The notes: generated by a model not told the origin, from the sequence alone. Positions 47,001-55,135 are shown, numbered from the stretch's first letter. The stretch is DNA of 64,000 nt from CAWUIO01 sp963922455 (GCA_963922455.1 CAWUIO010000015.1:17265-81264); one strand, 5' to 3'. Made by a program: numbers and translations.

Positions 47001-47368
47001 GCTTGATACTCGTGCCGGCCGGGGCCTCGGTAGGAAAGAGGGGAAAAGGTCCAAGAAAACCAATAAGGTTTACCGTCTCCTCTTATGGTTTTATACTCAT
47101 AATGTATTTTCTTTGGAGAATCCTGTAATTGCCGAATATTACTTAGGAGCTTTCGACTTTGGGAGGAAGGCAAGATATCTGTCAATTTCTGATGCAGAAT
47201 ATCTTCAAGGGCTAGATTTAAATATTCGCAATAACTTTGATTGGCAAAGGTAAGCGTCGTATCCGGTAAAAAACAGTAGACCAAATCGTGTTGGTTCTGC
47301 AAGAGTGCGTGGAAACGAGCCTCATTGCTGAGTATTGGCTTAATTTCATTATTCCTAGAATCACTCAA
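44009..47368 (-). CDS. Hybrid sensor histidine kinase (PAS - HisKA - HATPase - REC - HPt)
   Basis: 1119 residues, no membrane helix. PAS domains at about 15-130 and 143-262, a PAS-like region at 370-475, a PAS at 495-600; HisKA with phospho-acceptor H624 (STMSHEIRTPLNAV); HATPase with N-box N741, DTGIGIP and GGTGLGLAI; receiver with D916 (LVLMDLEMPVLDGY) and K969; C-terminal HPt with H1060 (LRKLNHSIKATIDLLG). This is a complete internal phosphorelay needing a separate response regulator, not found here. The frame has no ATG start: it opens with TTG at 47368, which overlaps the TGA of an 18-codon ATG frame (47365-47418). A frameshift at the 5' end or a coupled TTG start are both possible. Confidence 0.92.
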   Translation of the reverse strand: MSDSRNNEIKPILSNEARFHALLQNQHDLVYCFLPDTTLTFANQSYCEYLNLALEDILHQKLTDILPSSQSRKLLSNIRQLQDSPKKIHYEYKTIRGDGKPYWFSWTFSPLSYRGPGRHEYQAVGRDISAQKEALEQIKGQHKKLKAILDSQPAAVFLLDRDHEILFHNALATRWLEIIKQNSIKIYPRQNLKEFIYPEDLYFFVSDVDQAFKGKNITREKQLPVREDELQWFEWNYSPVIDERQNIIATLLSIRDISSSKKAELSLREQRIQTESPESMSTWLELVKNNFLPYLQSLDENQNSIQALELDKLKINTNTIPTQVLQKIFYHGIRSLGKDLNRQSNSTLQIELDTVLEPPLDPGEPQKMALVPEWARQFPGVGFMMLDHDATIQFAGGQLLTRFGLGDEWGVGQSVFQLLDEETARVVRGAIQREEANQAFSYLFSQDQASYMLYLSQIPRKGEAKNWHWLMLIELPEIFPSDVSGEDNPGVSPRYLDPLPLPVFMLSEDGQIIYVNPAFLQLSGYLESAILSVTFWELLENRELDLKSRDAKDQTQIFDTQLRRSDLSFLPVRIKILQIAPYRHLGVLEDISHWKTQELQLLEAVDQAERRAQAQAQFLSTMSHEIRTPLNAVIALSHYLLEEDPKPDQVRSLKTLRFSAENLLSLINDILDYNKIESGMVQFETIDFDPRSLLQSIKESMEYRAREKKLPIILDYDDHIPQVIQGDPVRLSQILTNLIDNAIKFTSDGYVKVSARLQNLGEEEVEIRFAVSDTGIGIPLERQEVIFERFTQATKETTRKFGGTGLGLAITKKLLELMGSQVQLQSIPNQGSRFSFKVSFLPGHNAQIEQPDIYLERSPQFNLMGAKILVVEDNEINQLVTRQFLNKWNAHVDNAENGEIAVALVSKKSYDLVLMDLEMPVLDGYQATEQITSLPGLAAKVPIIALTADTSPEVEARSRQAGMVELLTKPFTPNELYQVIRKYLDMNQKPEGFEGKDAPGTDSSKPNKINFKRIIEISGGNKTFIRRFNELTEKAFLDFAQNFEEIITARDYESLRKLNHSIKATIDLLGLHELQYEIQAAKRLLQEDPSPITELEQSIRNIHRLCEEYRRYLKEYFYR

Positions 47369-47592
47369 GGGTGTAAGGCTTTAAAAGATTTGGTTTCTAG
47401 GTTGATATCTTCACTCATAAAGGAGAAACTCAACTTAACATAGATTGTTGATTTGCCCTAAATGGATTTAGTTTTAAAATACGAATATAAAAGTAATTTT
47501 ATTTACTTGATCCATTTATTGGATTAAATTTAGGTGAAATTTATATCCCACCCACCTATTTAAGCAAATTCAAGTGATACGAAGCAAGAACT

Positions 47593-48243
47593 ATGGAAAA
47601 TTTGGAAAACTACATTGAGCACACCAATCTCAATCCTTTGATACTAGCAGATGAGGTAGAAAGCCTGGTTCAAGAAGCCAAGCAGTACCGCTTTGCCGGG
47701 ATCTGTGTCCCCCCCTATTGGGTAAAAAAAGCAGGCCGGGATTTAGGGGAAGAAGATATTAGCTTGGTTACGGTAATTGGCTTTCCTTTTGGCTATCAAC
47801 GCTCCGAGGTGAAACGCAAAGAAATTGAAAGTGCCCTCAGAGATGGGGCCCAAGAATTGGATGTAGTCGTAAATTTATCGGCCATACAAAATGGGGCTTA
47901 TCATTGGGTTAAAATTGAAATGGCCCAACTGGCTCAATTTATTCACGAAAGGGAGGCTATACTCAAAGTTATCTTAGAGACAGCCTATTGGTCTAAGGAA
48001 GAAATTGAGGCTACTTGTAAAGCTTGTGTAGAGGCTGGAGTTGATTTTATGAAAACATCTACCGGCTACGGCCCCGGAGGGGCCGATGTCGAGACCGTTC
48101 GCTTTTTGCGGAGTATACTTCCCTCGAGTGTTGGTATAAAAGCCTCGGGAGGAATACGGACCCGAGAGCAGGCCCTAGCCTTGATAGAAGCCGGCGCCGA
48201 CCGCATCGGCAGTTCTTCAGGAATTGATATTGTTAAGGCCTAA
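47593..48243 (+). CDS. deoC: Deoxyribose-phosphate aldolase
   Basis: DeoC splits 2-deoxyribose 5-phosphate to acetaldehyde and glyceraldehyde 3-phosphate in deoxynucleoside catabolism. The 216-residue class I aldolase shows the proton-relay aspartate in LDVVVNL (D90), LKVILETAY (124-132), Schiff-base lysine K154 in DFMKTSTGYGPGGA and the second lysine K183 in GIKASGGIRT. No other deo gene is adjacent. ATG start. Divergent from the hybrid kinase. Confidence 0.96.
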   Translation: MENLENYIEHTNLNPLILADEVESLVQEAKQYRFAGICVPPYWVKKAGRDLGEEDISLVTVIGFPFGYQRSEVKRKEIESALRDGAQELDVVVNLSAIQNGAYHWVKIEMAQLAQFIHEREAILKVILETAYWSKEEIEATCKACVEAGVDFMKTSTGYGPGGADVETVRFLRSILPSSVGIKASGGIRTREQALALIEAGADRIGSSSGIDIVKA

Positions 48244-48440
48244 CAGGTTTGCCTTAGTTTTTGGCAGAGTTTTTCTAACTTTGTATTTCGCTTTAAGATA
48301 TAAACTCTTTCTGCGAATCATTCGTTTGTAATAAATATTGTACTCTCTCTACTCTTTTGGATTTTAGAGAGGATAAGCTATCCGCTAAAAAAATTCTTAA
48401 ACCAGGTATCAAGGGATTGCCGAGATCTGGAGCGTTTGTT

Positions 48441-49118
48441 ATGAAATATTTCAAGTACTTTCTCTTAAGTGTTGCCATTATTATTCTCGACCAAACTGTA
48501 AAAATGTTGGTGCATTACAACCTGGAAATCGGCCTTCCTGGGGAGATCAAGGTCTTTGGCGACTGGTTTAAAATTCATTATATCCTTAACCCGGGCATGG
48601 CCTTTGGCCTAAAAATAGACGCCACCTACGGGAAGTTAGTTCTTAGCCTTTTTCGAATTATTGCTACTATCGGGATAGCCTATTATATCAAACTCTTGGT
48701 AGATCGTAAAGCGCACGCTGGACTAATATGGTGTGCTGCCCTCATTTTGGGGGGGGCCATCGGGAACGTGATTGACTCTACATTTTATGGGGTGTTTTTA
48801 GGGAATGCCCCCGCCAACTCCATAACCCCTTGGTTTCATGGGCAAGTGATTGATATGTTTTACATTGATATTTGGGAGGGTGTTTTGCCTACTTGGATCC
48901 CCTTTATCGGAGGAGAGTATTACTCCTTTTGGCCTATATTCAATGTTGCAGATGCTTCCATTTTTGTGGGCGTTGCTGTCATCCTGATTTTCCAAAAACG
49001 CTTCTTTGCCAAAACGGAGGAAGACGAAGCCCTTGTGGAAAGTACAAGCCTGGACCAGGCTTACAGTAGCAATGGCATGGGCCCCGACCAGACCGAATCG
49101 GAGGGATCTACAGTGTAG
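48441..49118 (+). CDS. lspA: Lipoprotein signal peptidase (signal peptidase II)
   Basis: LspA removes signal peptides from prolipoproteins after diacylglyceryl transfer; this window alone encodes six or more lipoproteins. The frame opens at a TTG (48357), but the ATG at 48441 gives the normal start MKYFKYFLLSVAIIILDQ. Four membrane helices; catalytic aspartates in GGAIGNVIDS and FNVADASIF. 225 residues with a polar loop of the Bacteroidota type between the motifs (VLPTWIPFIGGEYYSF) and an acidic tail. The convergent sensor gene ends 2 nt after its stop. Confidence 0.95.
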   Translation: MKYFKYFLLSVAIIILDQTVKMLVHYNLEIGLPGEIKVFGDWFKIHYILNPGMAFGLKIDATYGKLVLSLFRIIATIGIAYYIKLLVDRKAHAGLIWCAALILGGAIGNVIDSTFYGVFLGNAPANSITPWFHGQVIDMFYIDIWEGVLPTWIPFIGGEYYSFWPIFNVADASIFVGVAVILIFQKRFFAKTEEDEALVESTSLDQAYSSNGMGPDQTESEGSTV

Positions 49119-49120
49119 CC

Positions 49121-51661
49121 TTAATTGGAAGAAAACATACCCGATTCTAAATCGCGGATACGTTCTTCGTAGTTTTTGATCTTTTTCATCATTTCCTCTT
49201 CTTTAGCTTTTAAGCTCTCGGTAGCTTCCAAGGAATCTAGTAGCAGCTGTCGAATTTTGATTTCCGACTTCTTTGATTCCGTTATATCTCGGGAAAAAAT
49301 AGAAAAACCCGTAATTTTATCCATCTCATCCCGAATGGGATTGAACCAATGCTCACGATAGGTCTTATTGGGAAACTTACCACTGTCAATCACTTTAGAG
49401 AAATGCTCCCCATTGAGCGCCCGGTCATATAAGGCTTTCCAGCGTTTCATTTCGCGGGTAGTCATATAATCAAAAATGGTCTCGCCGATTTGTAAACTAA
49501 CTCCCCGCTTTTCAAACTCTTTTTTATACACTTCATTCACTACAATGATGCGAAAGTTTTGATCGAGGGCCATAATGGCATCCTCCGTATCATTAATCAG
49601 GGACGTTAAGTTGGCTTCGGCTTCTTTAAGCTGCATATTCGCCAATTTCTGGTCGGTTATGTTTTCCACAAATACGGAAGCCCCAATAACATGCTTTTCC
49701 TCGTCTCGGATAGGATTATAGTGCAAATTATAGTATAACGTATTACCATATTTTTCCACCTCTCTTAATATCTCAATGCGTTCCCCATCCAAAACCCGCT
49801 CAAACTCATCACGGGATACGAGGGTCTCCTCCGGGCTTAACTCGTGCTTAAGGTGGCTTCCCACATCCAAGCGGACTCCCGATTCGAGATAGAGTTGGCG
49901 CATAGCGCGATTGACTACCGTGATTTGGTAATTTTGATCAATTCCGACAATAGCGTGGGAGGTATTATTAATAAGCGCATCCAGGTTGGCTTCTTTCTCG
50001 GCCAATTCTTTTTGAGTCGAGCGCATTTGCTTTTGCGTAGTTTCCAGCTCCAGGTAGTTCTGGCGCATCACTTCTTCTTGATTTCGCAGGGTCCGGGTAA
50101 GCTCCTGTGATTCGCTTAATAGAGTACGGGTTTGTTGGTTAATTTGTAAGGCAGCAATTGATTGGCCGACTGTCTCGGCAATCTCCTTCACAAAGGCAAT
50201 TTTGTATTCGGGTATTTTTTCAAAGGAGCCTAATTCTAAAATGCCATGTATGTGTTGGCTCGAAACCAAAGGGACGATAAGCAGGGCCCGTGGAGTAGCC
50301 TCACCTAAACCAGAAGTGATCGTGACATAGTTCTCCGGGATATCCTCCATGTATTGGGTTTTTTTCTCCAACCACACTTGCCCGATGATTCCTTGGCCAA
50401 GCGCAATTTCTTTCTCGATAAACTTTTCTCGATTGTAGGCATAAGAAGCAGAAAGTCTGAGCTTTTCGCCCTCGCCGCCTAAGTTTTCTACCACAAAGAA
50501 GCCCCCTTGGTTAATATCCAGATAAAGGACCAAATTATTGATAACTTGTTGGGCCAAGCTTTCCAAATTATCCGAATAACGGGTTACGAGTTCGCTAAAT
50601 TTAAGCATGCCCGTATTGGTCCAATTTCGTATCTCATTTGCTTCAGAAATTTTGGAAAGTCCGTTTTGCATTTGATCCAAAGCCTGACCCAGGCTCCCTT
50701 CCTTGGGAAGAATATCCATATCCTTGACAAATTGGTTTTGACTTACCTTCTTGGAATATTCTTTAAGGTTGGCTAAACGTCTGTAGAAAGCATTTAAAGA
50801 TTGAATTACACCGCTAAATTCCAGGGTACGCATGCCCATCCGCTGTGGTATTTCACCTTCCAATAAGGTATTCAAAGAGCTTTGGAGGGTGTCTATGTTT
50901 TGTTTTAGATAGGAGCTAAGCGACCAATACAACCAGAGGGAGGTAAGGAGAAACGCAATAATCAGGGCAATGGCCCACCCAACGATCCTTTGTCTTTGAA
51001 AAGCTTGGGCCGACTGCTCATTGGCCCTAATAACATCAATCTTGGCGACAATCTCATCCAGGACAATCTGGGCCGACTCCTGTAAAGGCAGCAATTGATT
51101 TTGCACATGTTCTTGTAAGCTTGGATTAGAGTAGGTAAGGTCTCCAGGAGCTTCCAAGGGATTCGTTTTGGCTTGTAAAGTCTGAATGTTTTTTATCCGG
51201 ACCCGCTCTAATGATTTTTGCGAGCCTTGATGAATCTGCCGTAGGATGTTGCGTAGGTCAATCCCTCGGTTTCTAATTTCTTTTCTTTGTAGTTGCGCAA
51301 TAAAATGCTCAAGCGTATCGATGCCCGAAAAAATTTGGTATTTCCAAATTTCGTTGATTTTGTAGCGGGTAGCCTTGCTCGTCTCCAAAATTTGTAGGTT
51401 ATCCCGGTAAAATTCTCTTTTTAGGGTGCTGCTATTTTCATAGAGCCCGGTGCTAATTTGTTGGGCATACAAGTTAATGGGTTGATACAGCCGCGAGAGC
51501 TTTTGCTCAAATTGGGCCTGATTATTCAAAAAGCCATACATCAGGAAGAATAGGGCACTGGCCAGGATTACCAAAAGGAAAATTCCCAAGGCGAGCCGAC
51601 TACGGATCGAGTGTATACTCCATGGCCTTGCATGGGTGGGGGAGACTTGGATTTGGCTCAT
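49121..51661 (-). CDS. Membrane sensor with GAF and two PAS domains, no output domain
   Basis: 846 residues, paralogue of the genes at 31211 and 60943. Helices at about 24-45 and 226-249 flank a helical extracytoplasmic part; HAMP-like segment about 250-305; GAF at about 355-505 with the shared motif PENYVTITSGLG (442-453); coiled coil 510-560; PAS 1 at about 560-680 (IVGIDQNYQITVVN) and PAS 2 at about 688-805 (IMALDQNFRIIVVN); a final coiled coil to the end. No kinase, cyclase or methyl-accepting domain. The ATG at 51659-51661 lies 168 bp from repeat copy J. Confidence 0.85.
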   Translation of the reverse strand: MSQIQVSPTHARPWSIHSIRSRLALGIFLLVILASALFFLMYGFLNNQAQFEQKLSRLYQPINLYAQQISTGLYENSSTLKREFYRDNLQILETSKATRYKINEIWKYQIFSGIDTLEHFIAQLQRKEIRNRGIDLRNILRQIHQGSQKSLERVRIKNIQTLQAKTNPLEAPGDLTYSNPSLQEHVQNQLLPLQESAQIVLDEIVAKIDVIRANEQSAQAFQRQRIVGWAIALIIAFLLTSLWLYWSLSSYLKQNIDTLQSSLNTLLEGEIPQRMGMRTLEFSGVIQSLNAFYRRLANLKEYSKKVSQNQFVKDMDILPKEGSLGQALDQMQNGLSKISEANEIRNWTNTGMLKFSELVTRYSDNLESLAQQVINNLVLYLDINQGGFFVVENLGGEGEKLRLSASYAYNREKFIEKEIALGQGIIGQVWLEKKTQYMEDIPENYVTITSGLGEATPRALLIVPLVSSQHIHGILELGSFEKIPEYKIAFVKEIAETVGQSIAALQINQQTRTLLSESQELTRTLRNQEEVMRQNYLELETTQKQMRSTQKELAEKEANLDALINNTSHAIVGIDQNYQITVVNRAMRQLYLESGVRLDVGSHLKHELSPEETLVSRDEFERVLDGERIEILREVEKYGNTLYYNLHYNPIRDEEKHVIGASVFVENITDQKLANMQLKEAEANLTSLINDTEDAIMALDQNFRIIVVNEVYKKEFEKRGVSLQIGETIFDYMTTREMKRWKALYDRALNGEHFSKVIDSGKFPNKTYREHWFNPIRDEMDKITGFSIFSRDITESKKSEIKIRQLLLDSLEATESLKAKEEEMMKKIKNYEERIRDLESGMFSSN

Positions 51662-51828
51662 AGGATAAGGCTACAGTATAAAAAGCTTAATCTAAAAATA
51701 GCAAGAATTTTAATAAACTGATAAACAAGCATTAGGCCAGGATGATTACCTTTAGCAAAAGCCCTTGCTTTAAGCCTTTACGTAATTTTTTACTTAATCT
51801 TTTCATAAATTGTGAGGAATGCCTGTTT

Positions 51829-51956
51829 GGGGCTTCCCCGCGCCACATATTTAGCTGTAAATTGGGCATAAGTGCTGGCGCGGGTCGGGCTCTCGCTACT
51901 CGCCGGCCCCCGCGCAAACCAGCGGCGGGCTCAAACAGGCGCTCCATCCCTAAGCT
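51829..51956 (+). repeat. Structured intergenic repeat, copy J (type 2)
   Basis: Starts GGGGCTT and ends TAAGCTG. P2 arms CCCGCGCCA / TGGCGCGGG (9 bp), unique to this copy; P3 GGGC / GCCC; P4 GGGC / GCTC. Upstream of and divergent from the sensor gene at 49121; left end of composite J-K. Confidence 0.9.
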
Positions 51957-52293
51957 GAAGGAGAGGAGAGAGAGGAGAGAAGGAACCGGGAGGTGAGAAC
52001 CGAGAACCGGGAGACGGAAGGCGGGACTTTTTTCAGCCTTAAGGACATAGCAGTTGCTAGCCGAACGACATCCCGTCCCGGTTCCCTTGTCCCGTATCCC
52101 GGCTCTCAAAATCGGAGCCGGGACGAGAGAAGGAGGCGGGACTTTTTTCAGCCTTAAGGATATAGCAGTTGATAGCTGCACGACATCCCGTCCCGGTTCC
52201 CATGTCCCGTATCCCGGTTCTTAAATAGCTATCCTGAAATTGCGTTTTTAAGCTTATATCCAATATTAATCAATTTGGGTCATGCATTGCGGA
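51957..52293. repeat. Middle module of composite J-K: GA tract and two tandem units with CCC runs
   Basis: A GA tract (51957-51985) leads to two tandem copies of an ~86-bp unit (about 52019-52106 and 52135-52220), each GGCGGGACTTTTTTCAGCCTT ... then CCC runs. In both units five CCC runs spaced by 2-4 bases (52072-52100 and 52187-52215) mean that the minus strand has five GGG runs and fits the G-quadruplex pattern. The two units differ at only a few positions. No gene. Confidence 0.85.
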
Positions 52294-52321
52294 AAACAGG
52301 CGGGCGCCTATCCCTAAGCCA
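52294..52321 (+). repeat. Remnant of the structured repeat, copy M (3' end only)
   Basis: Only the last ~28 bp remain (AACAGGCGGGCGCCTATCCCTAAGCCA), matching the P4 right side and the P1 end of type 2. It is followed by a GA tract (52323-52356) like those after full copies. Confidence 0.75.
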
Positions 52322-52422
52322 AGCAAGAAGAGAGAATAGAGAGTAGAGAAAAGAGACCCATTGCTTGATTAACTCTCCCTTGCCCCTCTCTCTTCCCTCT
52401 TCTCTATTCTCTGCTCTCAAAA
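52322..52422. repeat. Inverted GA/CT tracts between copies M and K
   Basis: A purine tract (52328-52356, AGAGAGAATAGAGAGTAGAG) and a pyrimidine tract (52375-52419) form an imperfect inverted repeat around a 20-bp centre, each lying at the 3' side of the adjacent repeat core. Confidence 0.75.
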
Positions 52423-52555
52423 GGCTGAGGGATAGAGCGGCCTGTTTGAGCTCGTAAGGGCCCGGCGGGGAAAGGCAGCGAGTAGCGAAAGCCCGACCCC
52501 GGCGGCAGTTCGGGTACATTTGAAAAACCATTCTGGAATCGCCGGGGGCAGCCCC
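52423..52555 (-). repeat. Structured intergenic repeat, copy K (type 1)
   Basis: On the minus strand it starts GGGGCTG eight nucleotides after the sterol-reductase-like gene's stop, co-directional, and ends CAGCC. P2 arms CCCCGGCG / CGCCGGGG; P3 GGGC / GCCC; P4 GAGC / GCTC. Right end of composite J-K. Confidence 0.9.
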
Positions 52556-52563
52556 TAGGTTCT

Positions 52564-53646
52564 TTAATAAATGTAAGGGATGATCCGGTAAGGGACTTTT
52601 TGGAGATATTCGTCCCAAAGGGGGCCATACTTCGCGGCACAGCGTTTGTCGTCATCTACTTGACGAGGAAAGAGCAAGGCTACGTAGTACATGGGGTACA
52701 ACCAAGGCCAAAGCATGGCGGGATACCCCACAGCCAGGGCTATACCCGTTCCCATCAATATTTCACCCAGATAATTAATATGGCGGCTCAGTCCCCAGTA
52801 GCCACTTACCAGGAGTTTTCTTTTCCCATCGCTGATGCTCTGGGGTTGAATACCCAAGAAGATGCGATCTGGGTCACGCTTGAAATAATATTTTTGCATA
52901 TTCGCCCCTCGGGACAAAGACCAGCCTCCCCAAAAGCAAAGCCCAGCCAATACATAATAGGGCCAAGGCCATTGGGGGTTGGGTAAATGTACGCTTGCCC
53001 AAAGCGGAATGGCGTAAAAGAAAGGGTAAAAAGCAATACACCCCCAACCTAACTTGAAGCCAAGCCTTTCGGCAAACAAATCATAGGTATACAGGTGGAT
53101 TTCTTCAAAAGTCAGGTAATCACAAACAAAAAAAGTAAACATGCCCAAGGCCAAGAAGATACCCGGGGATGAATCGGCCCCGTAGAGCTGATAGTGGAAT
53201 GCCGCAAAGCTTAACAGATTAAGCTCCAACATAATAGCCCCAATTAAATAAAGCCACATCTTGGCATCTACTCTGCCTCCCCATAATTGAGGGTTTTCCA
53301 GTCGGCCTAAAAAAAAGTCTGTCAGAAATGCCTTTTGAACCGGCGCTGCGGGTACCACAATTGCCAAAGAAAAAACGAGTCCAAAAACAATCGCCCCGAG
53401 GGCCGCATACCAACGTACTTGATATAGCCAGTCCCAAGGCATCCAGTTTAGGTAGCCTAAGGCAAACCAGGTAGCTATGCTCACGAGGAATACTAGGAAA
53501 CCGTTCAAACGATAGTGTAACTTCTCATCACTATCGGGCTTGGTGGCATAACCGACCACCCATCGCCCGGGAAGTATGGCATTAAGAACAAAAATGTAAA
53601 GGTAGATTACTATGGGGGCCAGAAAGCCTAAAAGGGCATGCAACAT
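52564..53646 (-). CDS. ERG4/ERG24-type sterol reductase family membrane protein
   Basis: 360 residues from the ATG at 53644-53646 (the frame opens at a TTG, 53658). Nine or ten membrane helices. The C-terminal third has the family's NADPH/sterol-site motifs: MQKYYFKRDP, LLVSGYWGLSRHINYLGEI, DDKRCAAKYGPLWDEYLQKVPYRIIPYIY, closely following the RHxNYxGD and C-x-KYG-x-W-x-Y-VPYRIIPxIY pattern of delta-14 and C-24(28) sterol reductases (yeast Erg24/Erg4, lamin B receptor). Such genes occur in scattered bacteria; the real substrate here may be a sterol, another polycyclic lipid or an enone. No other sterol gene (squalene epoxidase, oxidosqualene cyclase) is in view. Three hairpins lie in its leader. 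Confidence 0.85.
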   Translation of the reverse strand: MLHALLGFLAPIVIYLYIFVLNAILPGRWVVGYATKPDSDEKLHYRLNGFLVFLVSIATWFALGYLNWMPWDWLYQVRWYAALGAIVFGLVFSLAIVVPAAPVQKAFLTDFFLGRLENPQLWGGRVDAKMWLYLIGAIMLELNLLSFAAFHYQLYGADSSPGIFLALGMFTFFVCDYLTFEEIHLYTYDLFAERLGFKLGWGCIAFYPFFYAIPLWASVHLPNPQWPWPYYVLAGLCFWGGWSLSRGANMQKYYFKRDPDRIFLGIQPQSISDGKRKLLVSGYWGLSRHINYLGEILMGTGIALAVGYPAMLWPWLYPMYYVALLFPRQVDDDKRCAAKYGPLWDEYLQKVPYRIIPYIY

Positions 53647-53721
53647 AGGGCTAATCAATGATTTGAATAGTACAAAAAGAATGGAATTGGTTTAAATGCA
53701 TAAGGCTAGGCCCAAGTTTTT

Positions 53722-53781
53722 AGGAGCGTGTTTGATTCTCCTAAATCTCCCTGAGAGATTTATAAACCCAGAAGAGCTGGG
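53722..53781 (-). other. Three tandem hairpins in the leader of the sterol-reductase-like gene
   Basis: The 443-bp gap 53647-54089 holds no gene. At 76-135 nt upstream of the ATG three short perfect hairpins stand side by side: AGGAG / CTCCT (53722-53742), AAATCTC / GAGATTT (53743-53761) and CCCA / TGGG (53767-53781). No T-run follows, so they are not a terminator. The rest of the gap shows nothing recognisable. Confidence 0.45.
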
Positions 53782-54089
53782 TAAATTGTGGGGCAAATAT
53801 AGAGGGCTTTTTAAATTTTGTTGCTCCAGACACCAAAGTTTTTAGCCAATACGTAGAGAACAAGTCCACTAATTGGCTTAGGGACAATAAAAGGCCTCAA
53901 AATATTTAAAGCCAGTAAGGATAGTGAGTTATAGTTTTAACTTTAGCATTTGGGCTTCCCCCTTAATAACCAGGAGAACGCTTATCCCGAAGTCTTGAAA
54001 AACAAAAGTGTGTTTAAGGCTTTGGGATAGGAAAGCAGGCTTCTCCCTTGACCATGAAAATAGAAGTGCAAGCTTAATGCGCGGTTTAG

Positions 54090-54902
54090 CTATTGCTCAG
54101 CGGCGATTTTTTGAATATTTACATTTTCTATTCGAGATACCTCTTCCAGGGACCCAGCCTGAAAAAGACTATCCATCTGGCGCACATCGGTATCCTTCTC
54201 CCCGGCATAGTTGATATAGTCTTGAAAACGCAGTCCTCCCACCTCTCGAGGATTTATGGCTTCCCGGAAGCGGGTACCACCTTCATCTACTTCGTAGCTG
54301 TAAGCCAGATAGTCGAGGGTTCCCTTCTCTTGATGAAACCAGTACACATACTTGTCTGAATAATCTTTTCCCCCGTCTTCCTGCCGGAATGTAACAAATA
54401 TTTTTTCGTAGGGCATTCCTTTGATTTCGCAGGCCCCCAAACTTTGCATTTGAACGGCGGGATCTTTTAACCTAAAGGGTAAAAAACTAAAGTAAATAAC
54501 CGAGTTAACCGAATTAGCATAGGCGTCGGCGCGTTCTTGGGTAACTTGCACGGTATCGCCCTGAATTAAGCGGGTAAACTTGTCATTCTCTAGGATATCT
54601 CGAACCTCCTGCCCCAGGGAGTCTTCAAAATGCCTTTCGTATTGATAGATACCCTCCTGCATGTTGTAGACGTAATGCTTGTCCCGAAAATCAAATTCAA
54701 AGTGAGCGTTTAGGGCCGATTCGCCGCCGTGAGCCTCCATAGCTTTGGCTAAAATTTCTTGCTCAAAGCTTAGCTCTTGGGCGGGAGAAGTGGAAGCATC
54801 GTCCATTTCTTGAGGCGCCTCTTTGGAAGTATCACTCGTAGAATTGCACGAAAAGAAGAATCCTATACAAAGAAACGCACTTAAAATTCTACGTAATTTC
54901 AT
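54090..54902 (-). CDS. Lipoprotein with DUF6503-like domain
   Basis: 270 residues from the ATG at 54900-54902, which gives the leader MKLRRILSAFLCIGFFFSC (lipid cysteine C19); an upstream ATG at 54956 would add an unlikely N-terminus. After an acidic linker the protein shows AKAMEAHGGESALNAHFEFDFRDKHY, followed by beta strands (KYVYWFHQEKGTLDYLAYSY, GGLRFQDYINY), reminiscent of LolA/DUF6503-type lipoproteins in Bacteroidota that begin with an AHGG motif. Function unknown; a periplasmic lipid- or ligand-binding role is a guess. Confidence 0.65.
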   Translation of the reverse strand: MKLRRILSAFLCIGFFFSCNSTSDTSKEAPQEMDDASTSPAQELSFEQEILAKAMEAHGGESALNAHFEFDFRDKHYVYNMQEGIYQYERHFEDSLGQEVRDILENDKFTRLIQGDTVQVTQERADAYANSVNSVIYFSFLPFRLKDPAVQMQSLGACEIKGMPYEKIFVTFRQEDGGKDYSDKYVYWFHQEKGTLDYLAYSYEVDEGGTRFREAINPREVGGLRFQDYINYAGEKDTDVRQMDSLFQAGSLEEVSRIENVNIQKIAAEQ

Positions 54903-55103
54903 ATGTAAATAAAATCTACAAACAGGTGAGAATAAATTATTTAGAGATGGGAACATTGTTTTTTATTTTTAAATCAAATACAATATGTCGGGGGAGCCTA
55001 AGATATTTATAAAAATGACAAAATCTTAACAAATTGAAAACTAGTCGGTTTGCATACTATTAACTTATCTAGCTCATTATTTTTTTGTAACTCTGCTTTG
55101 AGC

Positions 55104-55111
55104 TATTTTTG
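55104..55111 (+). promoter_or_regulatory. Candidate -7 promoter box for the FabH-like gene
   Basis: TATTTTTG matches TAnnTTTG; a TTG at 55085-55087 lies 16 nt upstream, slightly close for a -33 element. A start near 55118 would place the ATG at 55136, not the TTG at 55109, in the transcript. Confidence 0.4.
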
Positions 55112-55135
55112 TGCGCAATCGTTTCAATCAATACT

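Noticed and set aside
44009..47368. Frameshifted kinase as pseudogene
   Set aside because: All catalytic motifs (H624, N741, D916, H1060) are intact over 1119 codons; only the start codon is in question.
53647..54089. Riboswitch of a known class before the sterol-reductase-like gene
   Set aside because: The three hairpins match no class I know and no terminator or anti-terminator alternative is visible; reported only as a structured leader candidate.
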